DNA from: Hyphomicrobiales bacterium | GTDB lineage: Bacteria; Pseudomonadota; Alphaproteobacteria; Rhizobiales; Rhizobiaceae | Direction of reading: 5' to 3' | Assembly (NCBI GenBank): GCA_900466575.1 | Contig: UBMP01000008.1 | Location: 1 to 64,000, forward strand | DNA: 64,000 nucleotides | Part shown: positions 37,664 through 47,326 of the stretch, piece after piece | Layout of the letters: each line of letters begins with the position of its first letter | Numbering within the stretch: the stretch's first letter is position 1 | Made by a program: the position numbers and the translations under genes | The notes under the pieces: generated by a model | Databases searched by the model: none | What the model saw: the letters and a program-made list of their open reading frames with translations, nothing else | Told to the model about the DNA's origin: nothing

Positions 37664-39742
37664 TCATCCCTCGATACGGCGCAGCCGGTTCAGGTCCTGA
37701 TCCACCTGGGCCATCATCTGCTTCTGACGACTGGCGATGGCTTCCGCCTGCCCCATGATGGCATTGATGGACTCGAAGCCCTTGAAAAGCCCTGTCAGTT
37801 CCTGCGCCATTCCCGAATATCCGTCCTGCGCGCGCAGCAACTTGTCCTCGGACATCTGAATGCGCTCGCCCAGAACCTTCATGGAGGCCTCAACCTGGTC
37901 GAGCGACGAGCGGCTCTTGTCGAGTGTCGTCTTGGTATCGGTCGCCAGATTGCGGACCTCGTTGGCGACGATGGCGAAGGCCTTGCCCGCCTCGCCCGCG
38001 CGCGCAGCCTCAATCGTGGCATTCAGCGACAAGAGGTTGGTCTGCATGGTGATCTTGTCGATGACGCGAACGATGTCATTCAGCTGACGCATCATGTCGT
38101 TGACCTTGCCGAATTCCTCTTCCAGCTGACCCCGATCGTCGCCGGTCGCGACTTCGGCTATGCGTCCGGCAATGCCGTCCCGCATGCCGGCGACACTCTC
38201 GCGCACATGGTTGGTCTCGCCGATCACCGTATCGATCTGATCCGTGAGATGCGACGACTGGCCGATGAAATCCGTGAGACGCCCGATGACCTTGCGGCGG
38301 ACGCCGTCGATCATCATCTGCTGGTTCAGCCGGCACTGGACAAAATAGCGGGCGAACCGCGCATACTGGATCGCGAAATTGCTGACGAAGGGATCATAGA
38401 AGGACTGGCCTTCCTCCACCCGGTAGAAGACAACCGCCGTCAGTGTCTGGTTGACGTTGATGCCGAGCAATTCCCCGAAGGTCGAGAAGCCAGCGGCGGG
38501 AACGTTCCAGAAGCCATCGAGGCCATGCAGGGCGCGGCCGTTGTTGAGTCGGCGAAGGATGCAATCATTGAGGACGGCTGCCACAGGGGCCGGCTTTCCC
38601 CTGGCAAATTCGGCATAGTCGCGCCGTGTCTGTTCGGCGAAGTCCGTCGCCTTCAACAGATGCAGTTCGTCGCCCGGATTGACGTCGCAATAGAAGTTGA
38701 CCGTTCCGGCTTGCGGATCGATGCCGGAGACGGAACGGACGAAATATTCGTCGCCCATTCGGATCGCGAATGTGTAACCGTCCAACCGCGCCTGGAGCTC
38801 CTCCGGGCGGCAGCGCATCATGGCCGCCATGGCCTCGGTGATCGGCTTGATCTCCGTCGTGCGGACGTCGATGGCGGAGCGGACCTGTCGTGTCTCCGGG
38901 CTCGCCTCCATGATGGCGAGGCTCTGGCCGGTCGGTGTGAAATTCTGGCTCTTGAAGATTCCGAAGCGGATGCCCGCGGCCATCTTCGCGAAGATGATCA
39001 GCGCATGGCCCTGCAGAAAGCGCTCGCCGTCGAAGATGCCGGTCGTCTGGAAGTCGAGCTTCCCGCCGGAGGAGCCTCCGACGAAGAGACACGGAAAGCG
39101 CCCCGCCTCGTAGACGGCTTCCATGAAATAGTTTTCCGAAGCCGAAAGCCCGTCGATCAGGGTCAGGGCGATCGTGTCCTCCGGGTGGATCGAGAATTGG
39201 GGGCGCACATTGGCAATGTTGCGGACGATCTCGGCGACGCGCACCTGCTGCGACTTTGTGGGTGCGCCTTTGCGGATGTCTTCATTGGCCAGGGGAACCG
39301 CGTGGACGGAAATTCGATCGATGATGTCCGGGCTGAAAGCCTGGATGACGACATTGTCCCAGCTTCCATCAGCGGAGCAGTAAAGCGGCGCGGCGCTCTG
39401 GCCGTCCGCGCAGAGTTCGCCCGCCGTTACGACGGCAATCAGGTTCCGAGTGCCGCATCGGCTCGAAATCAGTCGGCATGCTGCCTGAAAGTCGACATGG
39501 GGCGATATGTAAGCCATGACGAGGCTGGCGGGACGCCCGGCGAAATCCCAGAACTCAGGCGATATCCCGTCCAGCCGCGAATTCGTTCGCCCGACGTGCA
39601 TAGCGTCGAAGCTGGTCTTATCGGGACGCTGATCGAAGGTCTCGTCCTCCGGTTCGTAGGCCAGCGGCGGGGCAACGACATGCTCCCGGACAGTGTCTGG
39701 CGCACGCTCGCCCTTGTCGCTCTTTCTGCTCAGCCCGAACAT
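37664..39742 (-). CDS. soluble FIST-domain chemoreceptor-like protein
   Basis: About 692 residues without a membrane segment. The N-terminal half is a FIST sensor: residues about 60-260 FIST_N ([53 protein letters not shown]) and FIST_C ([15 protein letters not shown]). The C-terminal part is a methyl-accepting signalling coiled coil whose hairpin tip reads [20 protein letters not shown] with [22 protein letters not shown] domains are predicted to bind small ligands such as amino acids. It probably signals to a CheA array or related kinase from the cytoplasm. ATG at 39742 follows GGGGGA; a TTG at 39769 is less likely. Confidence 0.9.
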   Translation of the reverse strand: MFGLSRKSDKGERAPDTVREHVVAPPLAYEPEDETFDQRPDKTSFDAMHVGRTNSRLDGISPEFWDFAGRPASLVMAYISPHVDFQAACRLISSRCGTRNLIAVVTAGELCADGQSAAPLYCSADGSWDNVVIQAFSPDIIDRISVHAVPLANEDIRKGAPTKSQQVRVAEIVRNIANVRPQFSIHPEDTIALTLIDGLSASENYFMEAVYEAGRFPCLFVGGSSGGKLDFQTTGIFDGERFLQGHALIIFAKMAAGIRFGIFKSQNFTPTGQSLAIMEASPETRQVRSAIDVRTTEIKPITEAMAAMMRCRPEELQARLDGYTFAIRMGDEYFVRSVSGIDPQAGTVNFYCDVNPGDELHLLKATDFAEQTRRDYAEFARGKPAPVAAVLNDCILRRLNNGRALHGLDGFWNVPAAGFSTFGELLGINVNQTLTAVVFYRVEEGQSFYDPFVSNFAIQYARFARYFVQCRLNQQMMIDGVRRKVIGRLTDFIGQSSHLTDQIDTVIGETNHVRESVAGMRDGIAGRIAEVATGDDRGQLEEEFGKVNDMMRQLNDIVRVIDKITMQTNLLSLNATIEAARAGEAGKAFAIVANEVRNLATDTKTTLDKSRSSLDQVEASMKVLGERIQMSEDKLLRAQDGYSGMAQELTGLFKGFESINAIMGQAEAIASRQKQMMAQVDQDLNRLRRIEG

Positions 39743-39901
39743 GTTTCCCCCACAGATTGCCAACAGCAAGTGCGAGAATTCGCGCCAAGTCTTTAAGGAA
39801 CTATAAATTTAGAAAGCGAGCATTCCCGGATCTGTCACACACTTGAGACATGTCAATTCCAGCGCCCCTTCCGCGCCGTGAAACCGCTCAAACGGCATTT
39901 C

Positions 39902-40567
39902 CTACTTCGGAACGCTCGGCACCAAACCGTAGTCCGGCGTCACCAGGCCACCTGAGATCAGGAACTTGGTCGCGTCCTCGACGCTCATGTCCAGCATCCG
40001 GATCTTCGACTTCGGGACGAAGAGCAGAAAGCCGGCTGTCGGCACGGGTGTCGGGGGTATGAAGACCGTGACAATTTCCTCTCCGGCATCAGACAGCCGG
40101 AATGCGATCTCACCCTTCACGTCGGATGACAGGAACCCGAGGGTCCACATTCCGGCAGACGGAAACTCGACGAGGCCAACCTTGCGGAAGGATGTCGACT
40201 GCTCATTCAGCACGGTTTCGAAAATCTGCTTCAGGCTCTTGTAGAGCGTGCGCACCAGCGGCATCCGATGCAGGATGGACTCGCCGAAGCGGACGATGGA
40301 GCGGCCAATGAGGTTCTTCGCAAGGAACCCGACCATCGTGATGAAAATCACCGCCACCAGCAGGCCGAATCCGGGAATGGCAAAGGGCAGGAATTGCTCG
40401 GGATTGTAGCGCGCCGGGATATATGGGTTGACCCAGCTATCAGCCCACTGGACGAAGGACCAGGTGAGCCAGATCGTGATGGCAAGGGGTGCGCAGATGA
40501 TAAGCCCGGTCAGGAAGTTGTTTCTGATGCGGGTCGCGACGAATTCGCGTTGGGGAGCTTCGGACAT
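39902..40567 (-). CDS. DUF502 family membrane protein
   Basis: About 221 residues with two N-terminal hydrophobic segments (NFLTGLIICAPLAITIWLTW and FAIPGFGLLVAVIFITMVGF) and a soluble beta-rich domain (PLVRTLYKSLKQIFETVLN, VFIPPTPVPTAGFLLFVPKS). This is the DUF502 pattern; the function is unknown, though plant relatives (LCV/COV) act in vesicle or vascular patterning. The gene lies between recG and glmS as in other rhizobia. ATG at 40567 is chosen as the residue before SEAPQREF; upstream codons look unrelated. Confidence 0.88.
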   Translation of the reverse strand: MSEAPQREFVATRIRNNFLTGLIICAPLAITIWLTWSFVQWADSWVNPYIPARYNPEQFLPFAIPGFGLLVAVIFITMVGFLAKNLIGRSIVRFGESILHRMPLVRTLYKSLKQIFETVLNEQSTSFRKVGLVEFPSAGMWTLGFLSSDVKGEIAFRLSDAGEEIVTVFIPPTPVPTAGFLLFVPKSKIRMLDMSVEDATKFLISGGLVTPDYGLVPSVPK

Positions 40568-40696
40568 CGCGCGTCGGGAGCCTTTCAGGATGCTTGGAGC
40601 GCCGCGGCAAATCATGCCGCGTCGCACAAACAATGCCCCACGTCGGCACGCCGTGGCAAGCGCGAGGCTGACGATTTTCAAACTGGCTGCGCGCTA

Positions 40697-40719
40697 GCAC
40701 GGAGGGCGAACCTCCGTGC
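40697..40719 (-). terminator. hairpin after glmS
   Basis: A perfect 9-bp stem GCACGGAGG-GCGAA-CCTCCGTGC starts 10 bases after the glmS stop. No T run follows on the minus strand, so it may be a stability hairpin rather than an intrinsic terminator. Confidence 0.45.
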
Positions 40720-40729
40720 CGGTGAACCG

Positions 40730-42556
40730 TCATTCCACGGTGACCGATTTCGCAAGGTTGCGCGGCTGGTCGACATCCGTGCCCATGATCACGGCCGTGT
40801 GGTAGGCAATCAGCTGGACCGGCAGCGAATAGATCATCGGGGAAATCATCTCATCGACTTCAGGGAGCACGATCGTGGCCATCGTGTCGAGTGTCGAGGC
40901 CGCAGCCCCCTTGGAGTCGGTGATGAACACGATGCGGCCGCCGCGGGCAGCGACTTCCTGCATGTTGGAGACGGTCTTTTCGAAGAATCGGTCATGCGGC
41001 GCAATGACGATAACCGGCATTTCCTCATCAATGAGAGCGATCGGGCCGTGCTTCAGTTCGCCGGCGGCATAGCCTTCGGCATGGATGTAGGAGATTTCCT
41101 TGAGCTTCAGCGCCCCTTCCATCGCCAGCGGATAGCTGGTGCCGCGGCCGAGATAGAGAACATCCTTGCACTTCGACAGTTCGCGGGCGAGCGTCTCCAT
41201 CTGCGGCTGGATCGAGTTGAGCACGGCGCTCATGACGCGCGGCATTTCGATCAGATGCTTGACGGTTGCCATCTCCTCGGCCTCGCTCATCGTGCCGCGC
41301 TGACGCGCCGCGCCGATGGCAAGCGCTGCGAGCGCGGTCAATTGGCAGGTGAAGGCCTTGGTGGATGCGACGCCGATTTCCGGGCCCGCCATGATCGGGA
41401 AGACAGCATCGGATTCGCGTGCAATCGTCGATTCCTTGACGTTGACCACGGCGCCTATCTTCAGGCCTTCCTGCCTGCAGTAGCGCAGCGACGCGAGCGT
41501 ATCTGCCGTTTCGCCGGATTGCGAGATGAAGAGCGCCGCACCGTTCTTTGAGAGCGGCATCTCGCGATAGCGGAATTCGGAAGCGACATCGATTTCGACA
41601 GGCAGGCGCGCCAGCCGTTCGAACCAGTATTTGGATACCAGGCCGGCAAGATAGGCCGTGCCGCAAGCGGAAATCGCAAGCCGATCGATCGCGGCAAAGT
41701 CGATATTGCCGGTGATGTCGCGAACCTTTGTCGCGCCGAAGTCCACATAGTGGCCAAGGGCATGGGAAATGACCTCCGGCTGCTCGTAGATTTCCTTTTC
41801 CATGAAGTGGCGGTGGTTGCCCTTGTCAACGACAAAGGCCGTGGCCGACGAAATCTGCTTCGGGCGCTCGACCGGATTGCCATCGAAATCCATGATGTCG
41901 ACGCCACCGGCCGTCAGGATCGCCCAGTCGCCATCGTGCAGATAAGAGATCTCGTTGGTGAAGGGCGAGAGTGCGATCGCATCCGACCCCATATACATCT
42001 CGCCCTTGCCGTAGCCGACCGCAAGCGGCGGACCGGAACGGGCAGCCATGATCGTATCCGGTTCATCAGCGAAGATCAGTGCCAGCGCATAGGCGCCCGT
42101 CAGCCGCTTGAGGACCGACTGCACGGCATCACGCTTCGACTTGCCGGCAGCGATTTCGCGAGCCACCAGTTGGGCGACAACTTCCGTATCGGTCTGCGAG
42201 GAAAAGACCGCGCCACCGGCGATCAGCTCTTCCTTCAGTTCGGCGAAATTCTCGATGATGCCATTGTGGACGATGGCCACACCGCCCACAAAATGCGGAT
42301 GGGCATTGCCCTCGGTGGGAGCGCCATGGGTTGCCCAGCGCGTGTGGGCGATGCCGATATTGCCGGACAGAGGATTCTGGTCGAGAACCTTCTCCAGATT
42401 GAAGAGCTTGCCTTCTGCGCGACGGCGGTCGAGCTTGCCATTGTCGATCGTCGCGACGCCTGCGGAGTCGTAGCCGCGATATTCAAGGCGCTTGAGCGCA
42501 TCGACCAATCGAGCAGCAACAGGTTCACGACCGACAATTCCAACAATTCCGCACAT
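40730..42556 (-). CDS. glmS: glucosamine-fructose-6-phosphate aminotransferase
   Basis: 608-residue enzyme making glucosamine-6-phosphate from fructose-6-phosphate and glutamine, the entry to cell-wall and LPS amino sugars. The start is fixed by the catalytic N-terminal cysteine: MCGIVGIVG. The glutaminase domain (LEYRGYDSAGVA, HTRWATHGAPTEGNAHPH) is followed by two SIS domains (SACGTAYLAGLVSKYWFE, FISQSGETADTLASLRY) and the C-terminal PRNLAKSVTVE. It follows glmU by about 105 bases, forming a glmU-glmS pathway unit. No glmS ribozyme structure is apparent upstream. Confidence 0.98.
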   Translation of the reverse strand: MCGIVGIVGREPVAARLVDALKRLEYRGYDSAGVATIDNGKLDRRRAEGKLFNLEKVLDQNPLSGNIGIAHTRWATHGAPTEGNAHPHFVGGVAIVHNGIIENFAELKEELIAGGAVFSSQTDTEVVAQLVAREIAAGKSKRDAVQSVLKRLTGAYALALIFADEPDTIMAARSGPPLAVGYGKGEMYMGSDAIALSPFTNEISYLHDGDWAILTAGGVDIMDFDGNPVERPKQISSATAFVVDKGNHRHFMEKEIYEQPEVISHALGHYVDFGATKVRDITGNIDFAAIDRLAISACGTAYLAGLVSKYWFERLARLPVEIDVASEFRYREMPLSKNGAALFISQSGETADTLASLRYCRQEGLKIGAVVNVKESTIARESDAVFPIMAGPEIGVASTKAFTCQLTALAALAIGAARQRGTMSEAEEMATVKHLIEMPRVMSAVLNSIQPQMETLARELSKCKDVLYLGRGTSYPLAMEGALKLKEISYIHAEGYAAGELKHGPIALIDEEMPVIVIAPHDRFFEKTVSNMQEVAARGGRIVFITDSKGAAASTLDTMATIVLPEVDEMISPMIYSLPVQLIAYHTAVIMGTDVDQPRNLAKSVTVE

Positions 42557-42661
42557 GCGGGGCATACTCCAGCGAATAATATCGAGGCGATTTCCTAGCG
42601 GATTTCGCCGTTTGTGCAATCGGCATCGCGGTCACTTTCCGCAACGCCTGGTAATATGAAA

Positions 42662-44035
42662 TCAGCTCTTTGCGGCTTTCAGTGCGGCGCGAATGGCAGC
42701 AATGCGCTCGCGGATCAGCTTCGCCCTGCCGGGCTTGGTTTCCTGCCGTGCGCGCCCCAGCGCTAGTGCATCGTCGGGAACGTCCGAGGTGATGACGCTG
42801 CCGGAAGCCACGTAGGCGCCGTTGCCGATCTTGACCGGCGCGACAAGTGCCGAGTTCGAGCCGACAAAGGCGTTTTCGCCGATCTCGGTCAGATGTTTGT
42901 TCATGCCGTCATAGTTGCAGGTAATGGTCCCCGCCCCGATATTGGCACCGGCACCGATGACAGCATCGCCAATATAGGTGAGATGGTTGACCTTGGCGCC
43001 CTTGCCAATCTCACCCTTCTTCACTTCGCAGAAATTGCCGACCTTGGAGTCCCGACCGAGATTTGCACCGGGCCTCAGCCGCGCAAAGGGGCCGACGGTC
43101 GCGCCTGTGGAAACATAAGCGCCTTCGAGGTGGCTGAAAGCGTGGATGACCGCACCGCCCTCAACCGTCACGCCGGGGCCGAAGACAACGTTCGGCTCGA
43201 TCAGCGCATCCTGACCGATCACCGTATCATGCGACAGGAAAATGGTTTCCGGAGCGATCATCGTCACACCGGACAGCATGATTTCGAGGCGCCGGCGCTT
43301 CTGCCAGAGCGCCTCCAGTTCAGCAAGTTCGGCGCGCGTGTTGCAGCCAGCTAGCTCTTCCTCCGGCGCCACGATCGCCCTGGCCTTGCCGCCATTGGCG
43401 CGTGCGACTTCGACGAGGTCGGTGAGGTAGTATTCACCCTTGGCATTGGCATTGCCGATCTTGCCCAGCAGTTCCAGCGCACGCCGTCCGTTGATCGCCA
43501 TCATGCCACCGTTGCAGAGCGTCACCTCACGCTCCTCATCGCTCGCATCCTTGTGCTCCCGGATCGCCAGCAGTTCGCCATCCCTGGTGAGCAACCGGCC
43601 ATAGCCAGTGGGATCGGCAGCCTCGAAGCCGATCACGACGACATCATAGCCGTCAGCCAGCCCGGCACGGGCGCGGGTCAGGGTCTCCGGCTCAACAAGG
43701 GGCGTATCACCGAACACGACGACGACATCGTCGTAACCGCGCGCGATGGCCTCCCTGGCAGCCAGCACGGCATGGCCCGTGCCAAGCCTCTCCGTCTGCA
43801 CATGGCTTTCCACACTGATCCCGGCCTGCTTTGCAGCGGCTTCCACCTTTTCCGCATCACGCCCGACGACAAGCGCCACATCAGCAATGCCAGCAGCCTT
43901 CAATTTGGCCGCGACATGGCCGATCATCGGCAGTCCGCCGATCGGATGCAGGACCTTGCTGAGCGAAGACTTCATGCGGGTGCTTTCGCCAGCGGCGAGA
44001 ACAACGGCGAGGCAGGTACGGGTCATGGCTGTCAT
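42662..44035 (-). CDS. glmU: bifunctional UDP-GlcNAc pyrophosphorylase / GlcN-1-P acetyltransferase
   Basis: 457 residues. The N-terminal uridyltransferase has [19 protein letters not shown] (G-to-S at the usual GTRM), [17 protein letters not shown] and the YLTDLV segment. The C-terminal left-handed beta-helix has hexapeptide repeats ([42 protein letters not shown]). It makes UDP-GlcNAc for peptidoglycan and lipid A. ATG at 44035 has GGAG close upstream; ATG 44026 is possible. With glmS downstream, two consecutive steps are encoded together. Confidence 0.97.
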   Translation of the reverse strand: MTAMTRTCLAVVLAAGESTRMKSSLSKVLHPIGGLPMIGHVAAKLKAAGIADVALVVGRDAEKVEAAAKQAGISVESHVQTERLGTGHAVLAAREAIARGYDDVVVVFGDTPLVEPETLTRARAGLADGYDVVVIGFEAADPTGYGRLLTRDGELLAIREHKDASDEEREVTLCNGGMMAINGRRALELLGKIGNANAKGEYYLTDLVEVARANGGKARAIVAPEEELAGCNTRAELAELEALWQKRRRLEIMLSGVTMIAPETIFLSHDTVIGQDALIEPNVVFGPGVTVEGGAVIHAFSHLEGAYVSTGATVGPFARLRPGANLGRDSKVGNFCEVKKGEIGKGAKVNHLTYIGDAVIGAGANIGAGTITCNYDGMNKHLTEIGENAFVGSNSALVAPVKIGNGAYVASGSVITSDVPDDALALGRARQETKPGRAKLIRERIAAIRAALKAAKS

Positions 44036-44110
44036 GGGCTCCGGTCGGTTTTTATCGGGTCCGCTCTAGCAGACTCGGTCCGGATTGCAAAATCTGCGGA
44101 GACTTCCTCG

Positions 44111-45202
44111 TTACTGGGCCGTCTTCGGAATATCGCCGACGACGCCGAGCACGAAGAAATCCATAGAGAGAAGAACGTTGTCGGGCGCGGTTTCGTTCTT
44201 CTTCAGCCAAGTCTTGCTAGCCTGCGTCCGGACAGGACCATGGAAAGGCGTCAGTGCACCGCTTGCAATCTTCTGCTCGCTCGACTGCGCGAATTTCACG
44301 ACGTCGGCTGGCATGTTCCTGTAAGGTGCCATGGTGATGATCCCAGACGAAAGGCCGTCCCAGTTGACCTCACCCGCCCAGCTTCCATCGAGATAGGCCT
44401 TCACACGGGCGACATCATAGGCGCCCCAGTTGTAGACGATCGCCGTGAGTTGGGCGAGCTGACCGATACGGCTCATGTCACTGCCGTAACCGAAGGCTCG
44501 CAGATTTCCCGTCTCGGCAACCTGCATCGGCGCGGTGGAATCCGTCTGCTGCGTGATGATATCGATGCCGTCGGCAGCAGCGGCTCGCGCGGCTTTTGCT
44601 TCCTTTTCCGGATCGAACCAGCTTCCCGTCCAATAGACCTTCGTCTTGAAGCGAGGGTCGACCGACTGCGCGCCGAGCTCGAAGGCATTTATGCCCTGCA
44701 TGACCTCCGGTATCGGGAATGGCGCGATATAGGCCGCCTGCCCCGACTTCGACATCTTGGCGGCAATGCGCCCTGTCAGAAAGCGGCCTTCGTAGAAGCG
44801 CGCGTTATAGACGGCCACGTTGCGCGTCGTCTTGAAGCCCGCCAGATGCTCGAACCTGACGGCAGGGTACTTGGCCGCAGCGGCGAGCACCGCATCCATG
44901 TAGCCGAAGGCCGTGGCAAAGATCATGTTGCAGCCCGATGCGGCGAGCTTGTCGAAGACCGGCAGTGCGGCTGCACTTTCCGGCACGCTCTCCGCAAAGG
45001 CCGTCTCGACGCGATCGCCGAACTGCTTCTCGACCTCAAGACGCCCGCGCTCCTGCGCCTCGGACCAGCCGCCGTCGGTTTTCAATCCCGGATAGACGAA
45101 ACAGACCTTTGGCTTGTCAGCAGCCTGTGCGAGACCCGCGGACAGGACAAGCGCTGCAAGAAAGACAGCTTTCGTCAACAGGCCCATTTTCGACATGCAC
45201 AT
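44111..45202 (-). CDS. BMP-family (Bmp/Med/PnrA-like) substrate-binding protein
   Basis: About 363 residues. A signal peptide (LLTKAVFLAALVLSAGLAQA) and the basic-membrane-protein fold are seen: VCFVYPGLKTDGGWSEAQER, CNMIFATAFGYMDAVLAAA, GRIAAKMSKSGQAAYIAP and DIITQQTDSTAPMQVAE. Family members bind nucleosides or similar ligands for ABC importers. No importer genes are adjacent. The start at 45202 has GGAGG 7 bases upstream. It follows pcs after 16 bases, so the two are very probably one operon, which is an unusual pairing. Confidence 0.88.
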   Translation of the reverse strand: MCMSKMGLLTKAVFLAALVLSAGLAQAADKPKVCFVYPGLKTDGGWSEAQERGRLEVEKQFGDRVETAFAESVPESAAALPVFDKLAASGCNMIFATAFGYMDAVLAAAAKYPAVRFEHLAGFKTTRNVAVYNARFYEGRFLTGRIAAKMSKSGQAAYIAPFPIPEVMQGINAFELGAQSVDPRFKTKVYWTGSWFDPEKEAKAARAAAADGIDIITQQTDSTAPMQVAETGNLRAFGYGSDMSRIGQLAQLTAIVYNWGAYDVARVKAYLDGSWAGEVNWDGLSSGIITMAPYRNMPADVVKFAQSSEQKIASGALTPFHGPVRTQASKTWLKKNETAPDNVLLSMDFFVLGVVGDIPKTAQ

Positions 45203-45218
45203 GGCCTCGCCTCCCCGA

Positions 45219-45950
45219 TCAGCCGTCGCGGCGCCCGAGTGACGGAAAAGCCTGCAGGACGGCACCGATGACGTAGAGATAAAGACCGCTGATCACGACG
45301 CCCCAAACCAGCCATTGCGGCGATTCGAAATGCAAAAGCAGCGCCACGACGCTGAGGACCGACCAGATCGCAAATACGGTCAGATTTAGCGGCCGCAACC
45401 GCTTTACCCGAACCGGATGGAGGAAGTTGATCGGAAGGAAGGTGAGGAAGACCGACACGACCACGACGGCGAAGGCGGTCGCCTCACTGGCCTTGATGAC
45501 AAAGAGCGTAAAGACAACCATGTTCCAGACGACCGGGAAGCCCGAGAAAAAATTCTCATCCGTCTTCATTCCCATGTCCGCATAATAGATGGCGCTCGAC
45601 ACCACGATCAGGCCGGCGGCGACAAATGACCAGGGCTCCCCTATCATATGGCTTTGATAGAGCGCGAAGGCCGGCAGAAGCACATAGGTGACGTAGTCGA
45701 TCACGTTGTCCAGCGTGTCGCCCGACCAGTTCGGGAGCACCTCCTTGACGCGCACCTTGCGTGCGATCGGTCCGTCAATGCCATCCACGGCCAAAGCAAG
45801 GCCGAGCCACCAGAACATGTCGACGAAGCGGCTTTCGGCAGCAGCAACCACACCCAGAAAGGCAAGAAACGATCCGGACGCCGTCAGAATGTGCACGGAG
45901 AATGCGCGGATTTCCGCGTAAGGAACGCGCCGGTAATTGAAGATCTTCAT
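45219..45950 (-). CDS. pcs: phosphatidylcholine synthase
   Basis: 243-residue integral membrane enzyme that condenses choline with CDP-diacylglycerol to phosphatidylcholine, a route found in rhizobia, Brucella and Legionella. The CDP-alcohol phosphotransferase signature spans about residues 55-85 (DGIDGPIARKV, then SGDTLDNVIDYVTYV). Several hydrophobic segments follow. The opening KIFNYRRVPYAEIRAFSVHI matches the Sinorhizobium enzyme as remembered. ATG at 45950 is chosen over the longer frame to 46052. The BMP-type binding protein gene lies 16 bases downstream. Confidence 0.95.
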   Translation of the reverse strand: MKIFNYRRVPYAEIRAFSVHILTASGSFLAFLGVVAAAESRFVDMFWWLGLALAVDGIDGPIARKVRVKEVLPNWSGDTLDNVIDYVTYVLLPAFALYQSHMIGEPWSFVAAGLIVVSSAIYYADMGMKTDENFFSGFPVVWNMVVFTLFVIKASEATAFAVVVVSVFLTFLPINFLHPVRVKRLRPLNLTVFAIWSVLSVVALLLHFESPQWLVWGVVISGLYLYVIGAVLQAFPSLGRRDG

Positions 45951-46114
45951 TGATTCGCCGTTTCCACCTCGAACAACATCTGCATTGTCCCAATTCGGGG
46001 GACCGATACAAGATGTCGCAGAAAATAAGTTTGCCGGGTTTCCAAAAAGCATGGAAGCAAGGCAGTCGCGTCTTTATATGTCTTGCGGGACTGTGAATCT
46101 GAAGGTTTGTGCTC

Positions 46115-47326
46115 ATGGAACGCTTTGATATCGCCGTTGTCGGCAATGGCCTCGCCGGACGCATTGCGGCAATCGCGCTTTCAAGACTGGGCTATTCGAT
46201 CGCCCTTGTCGGACCGGCTCCGGAAAATCAGGATGGGCGGACAACGGCGCTCATGGACCAGTCGATCGCCTTCCTCGAAGGTCTGGGCGTCTGGGACACG
46301 CTGGGGAACAAATCGGCGGCGCTGCAGACCATGCAGATCATCGATGGTACCGGACGGCTTTTCCGGGCACCTACCGTACCCTTCCGGGCATCGGAAATCG
46401 GACTTGACGCTTTCGGCTACAACTTTCCGAACTCCGCGGCGCTTGAGGTTCTGGGCGATCTCATCCGTCTGGACGACAACATTCATCCGATCGAAGGAAA
46501 GATTTCAGGCGCGGAGTTTCGTGAGGATGCGATCCTGATGAGACTGGAAGACGGACGTGACATTGAAGCCGGCTTTGTCGCCGCTGCTGACGGTCGCAAG
46601 TCTATCCTGCGCGAGGCGGCCGGAATCACCGTCCGGCGCTGGTCCTATCCGCAGACCGCTGTGGTGCTGAACTTCGCCCACACCATTCCCCACGGCAATG
46701 TTTCAACCGAGTTCCATACCCCGACCGGGCCGTTCACGCAGGTTCCGCTGCCCGGCATGCGTTCCAGCCTCGTCTGGGTTCAGGCGCCGGCCGAAGCCGA
46801 GGCGTTTCTTGCTCTCTCCAATGACGAGATTGGACGGCGCATCGAGGCACGCATGCAATCGATGCTGGGTAAAGTGACGGTCGAAGGGAAGCCTCAGGGA
46901 TGGCCCCTGTCCGGAATGACGGCCCAACAATTCGGCAAGGGCCGTCTGGCCCTGATCGGTGAGGCATCGCACGCCTTCCCGCCCATTGGTGCACAGGGGT
47001 TGAATTTGAGCCTGCGCGATATCATCGCACTTTGCGATCTTCTCGGCATGAAGCGTGACCATGAAGGGCCCCGCGCCGTCGGTGATGCCTTCGACCGCAA
47101 ACGCCGGCCGGATGTCCTGAGCCGCACCGCGAGCGTGGACCTGCTGAACCGTTCGCTTCTGTCGAATTTCCTGCCGGTGCAGATGTTGCGTGCGGCCGGA
47201 CTTCATCTGCTTGGCCTGCTGCCGCCGCTGCGCAATCTCGTCATGCAGGAAGGTGTCGCACCGGGACGCGGTTTCCGGGGGCTATCATCAAACTTACGGG
47301 AAAAGATCACCCGGAAGCGTGCCTGA
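46115..47326 (+). CDS. UbiH/Coq6-family FAD monooxygenase
   Basis: About 403 residues. The FAD-binding GxGxxG-type motif is DIAVVGNGLAGRIAAIALSR at the N terminus; later DGRKSILREAAGI and RLALIGEASHAFPPIGAQGLNL hold the GD-like FAD contact and the family motif. This is the UbiH/UbiF/VisC class, usually hydroxylating the ubiquinone ring. Which ring position is acted on cannot be told. ATG at 46115 has GAAGG 9 bases upstream. It diverges from pcs and overlaps the AEC gene end to end by 33 bases. Confidence 0.9.
   Translation: MERFDIAVVGNGLAGRIAAIALSRLGYSIALVGPAPENQDGRTTALMDQSIAFLEGLGVWDTLGNKSAALQTMQIIDGTGRLFRAPTVPFRASEIGLDAFGYNFPNSAALEVLGDLIRLDDNIHPIEGKISGAEFREDAILMRLEDGRDIEAGFVAAADGRKSILREAAGITVRRWSYPQTAVVLNFAHTIPHGNVSTEFHTPTGPFTQVPLPGMRSSLVWVQAPAEAEAFLALSNDEIGRRIEARMQSMLGKVTVEGKPQGWPLSGMTAQQFGKGRLALIGEASHAFPPIGAQGLNLSLRDIIALCDLLGMKRDHEGPRAVGDAFDRKRRPDVLSRTASVDLLNRSLLSNFLPVQMLRAAGLHLLGLLPPLRNLVMQEGVAPGRGFRGLSSNLREKITRKRA

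Noticed and set aside
38207-39796. 529-codon frame antisense to the FIST protein
   Set aside because: Arises from codon bias opposite a well-supported gene.
42557-42661. glmS ribozyme or riboswitch before glmS
   Set aside because: The 105-base gap to glmU is too short and shows none of the conserved core; the ribozyme is known mainly from Gram-positive bacteria.
43553-45271. 572-codon frame antisense to glmU and the BMP gene
   Set aside because: Crosses two real genes and an intergenic gap; no domain seen.
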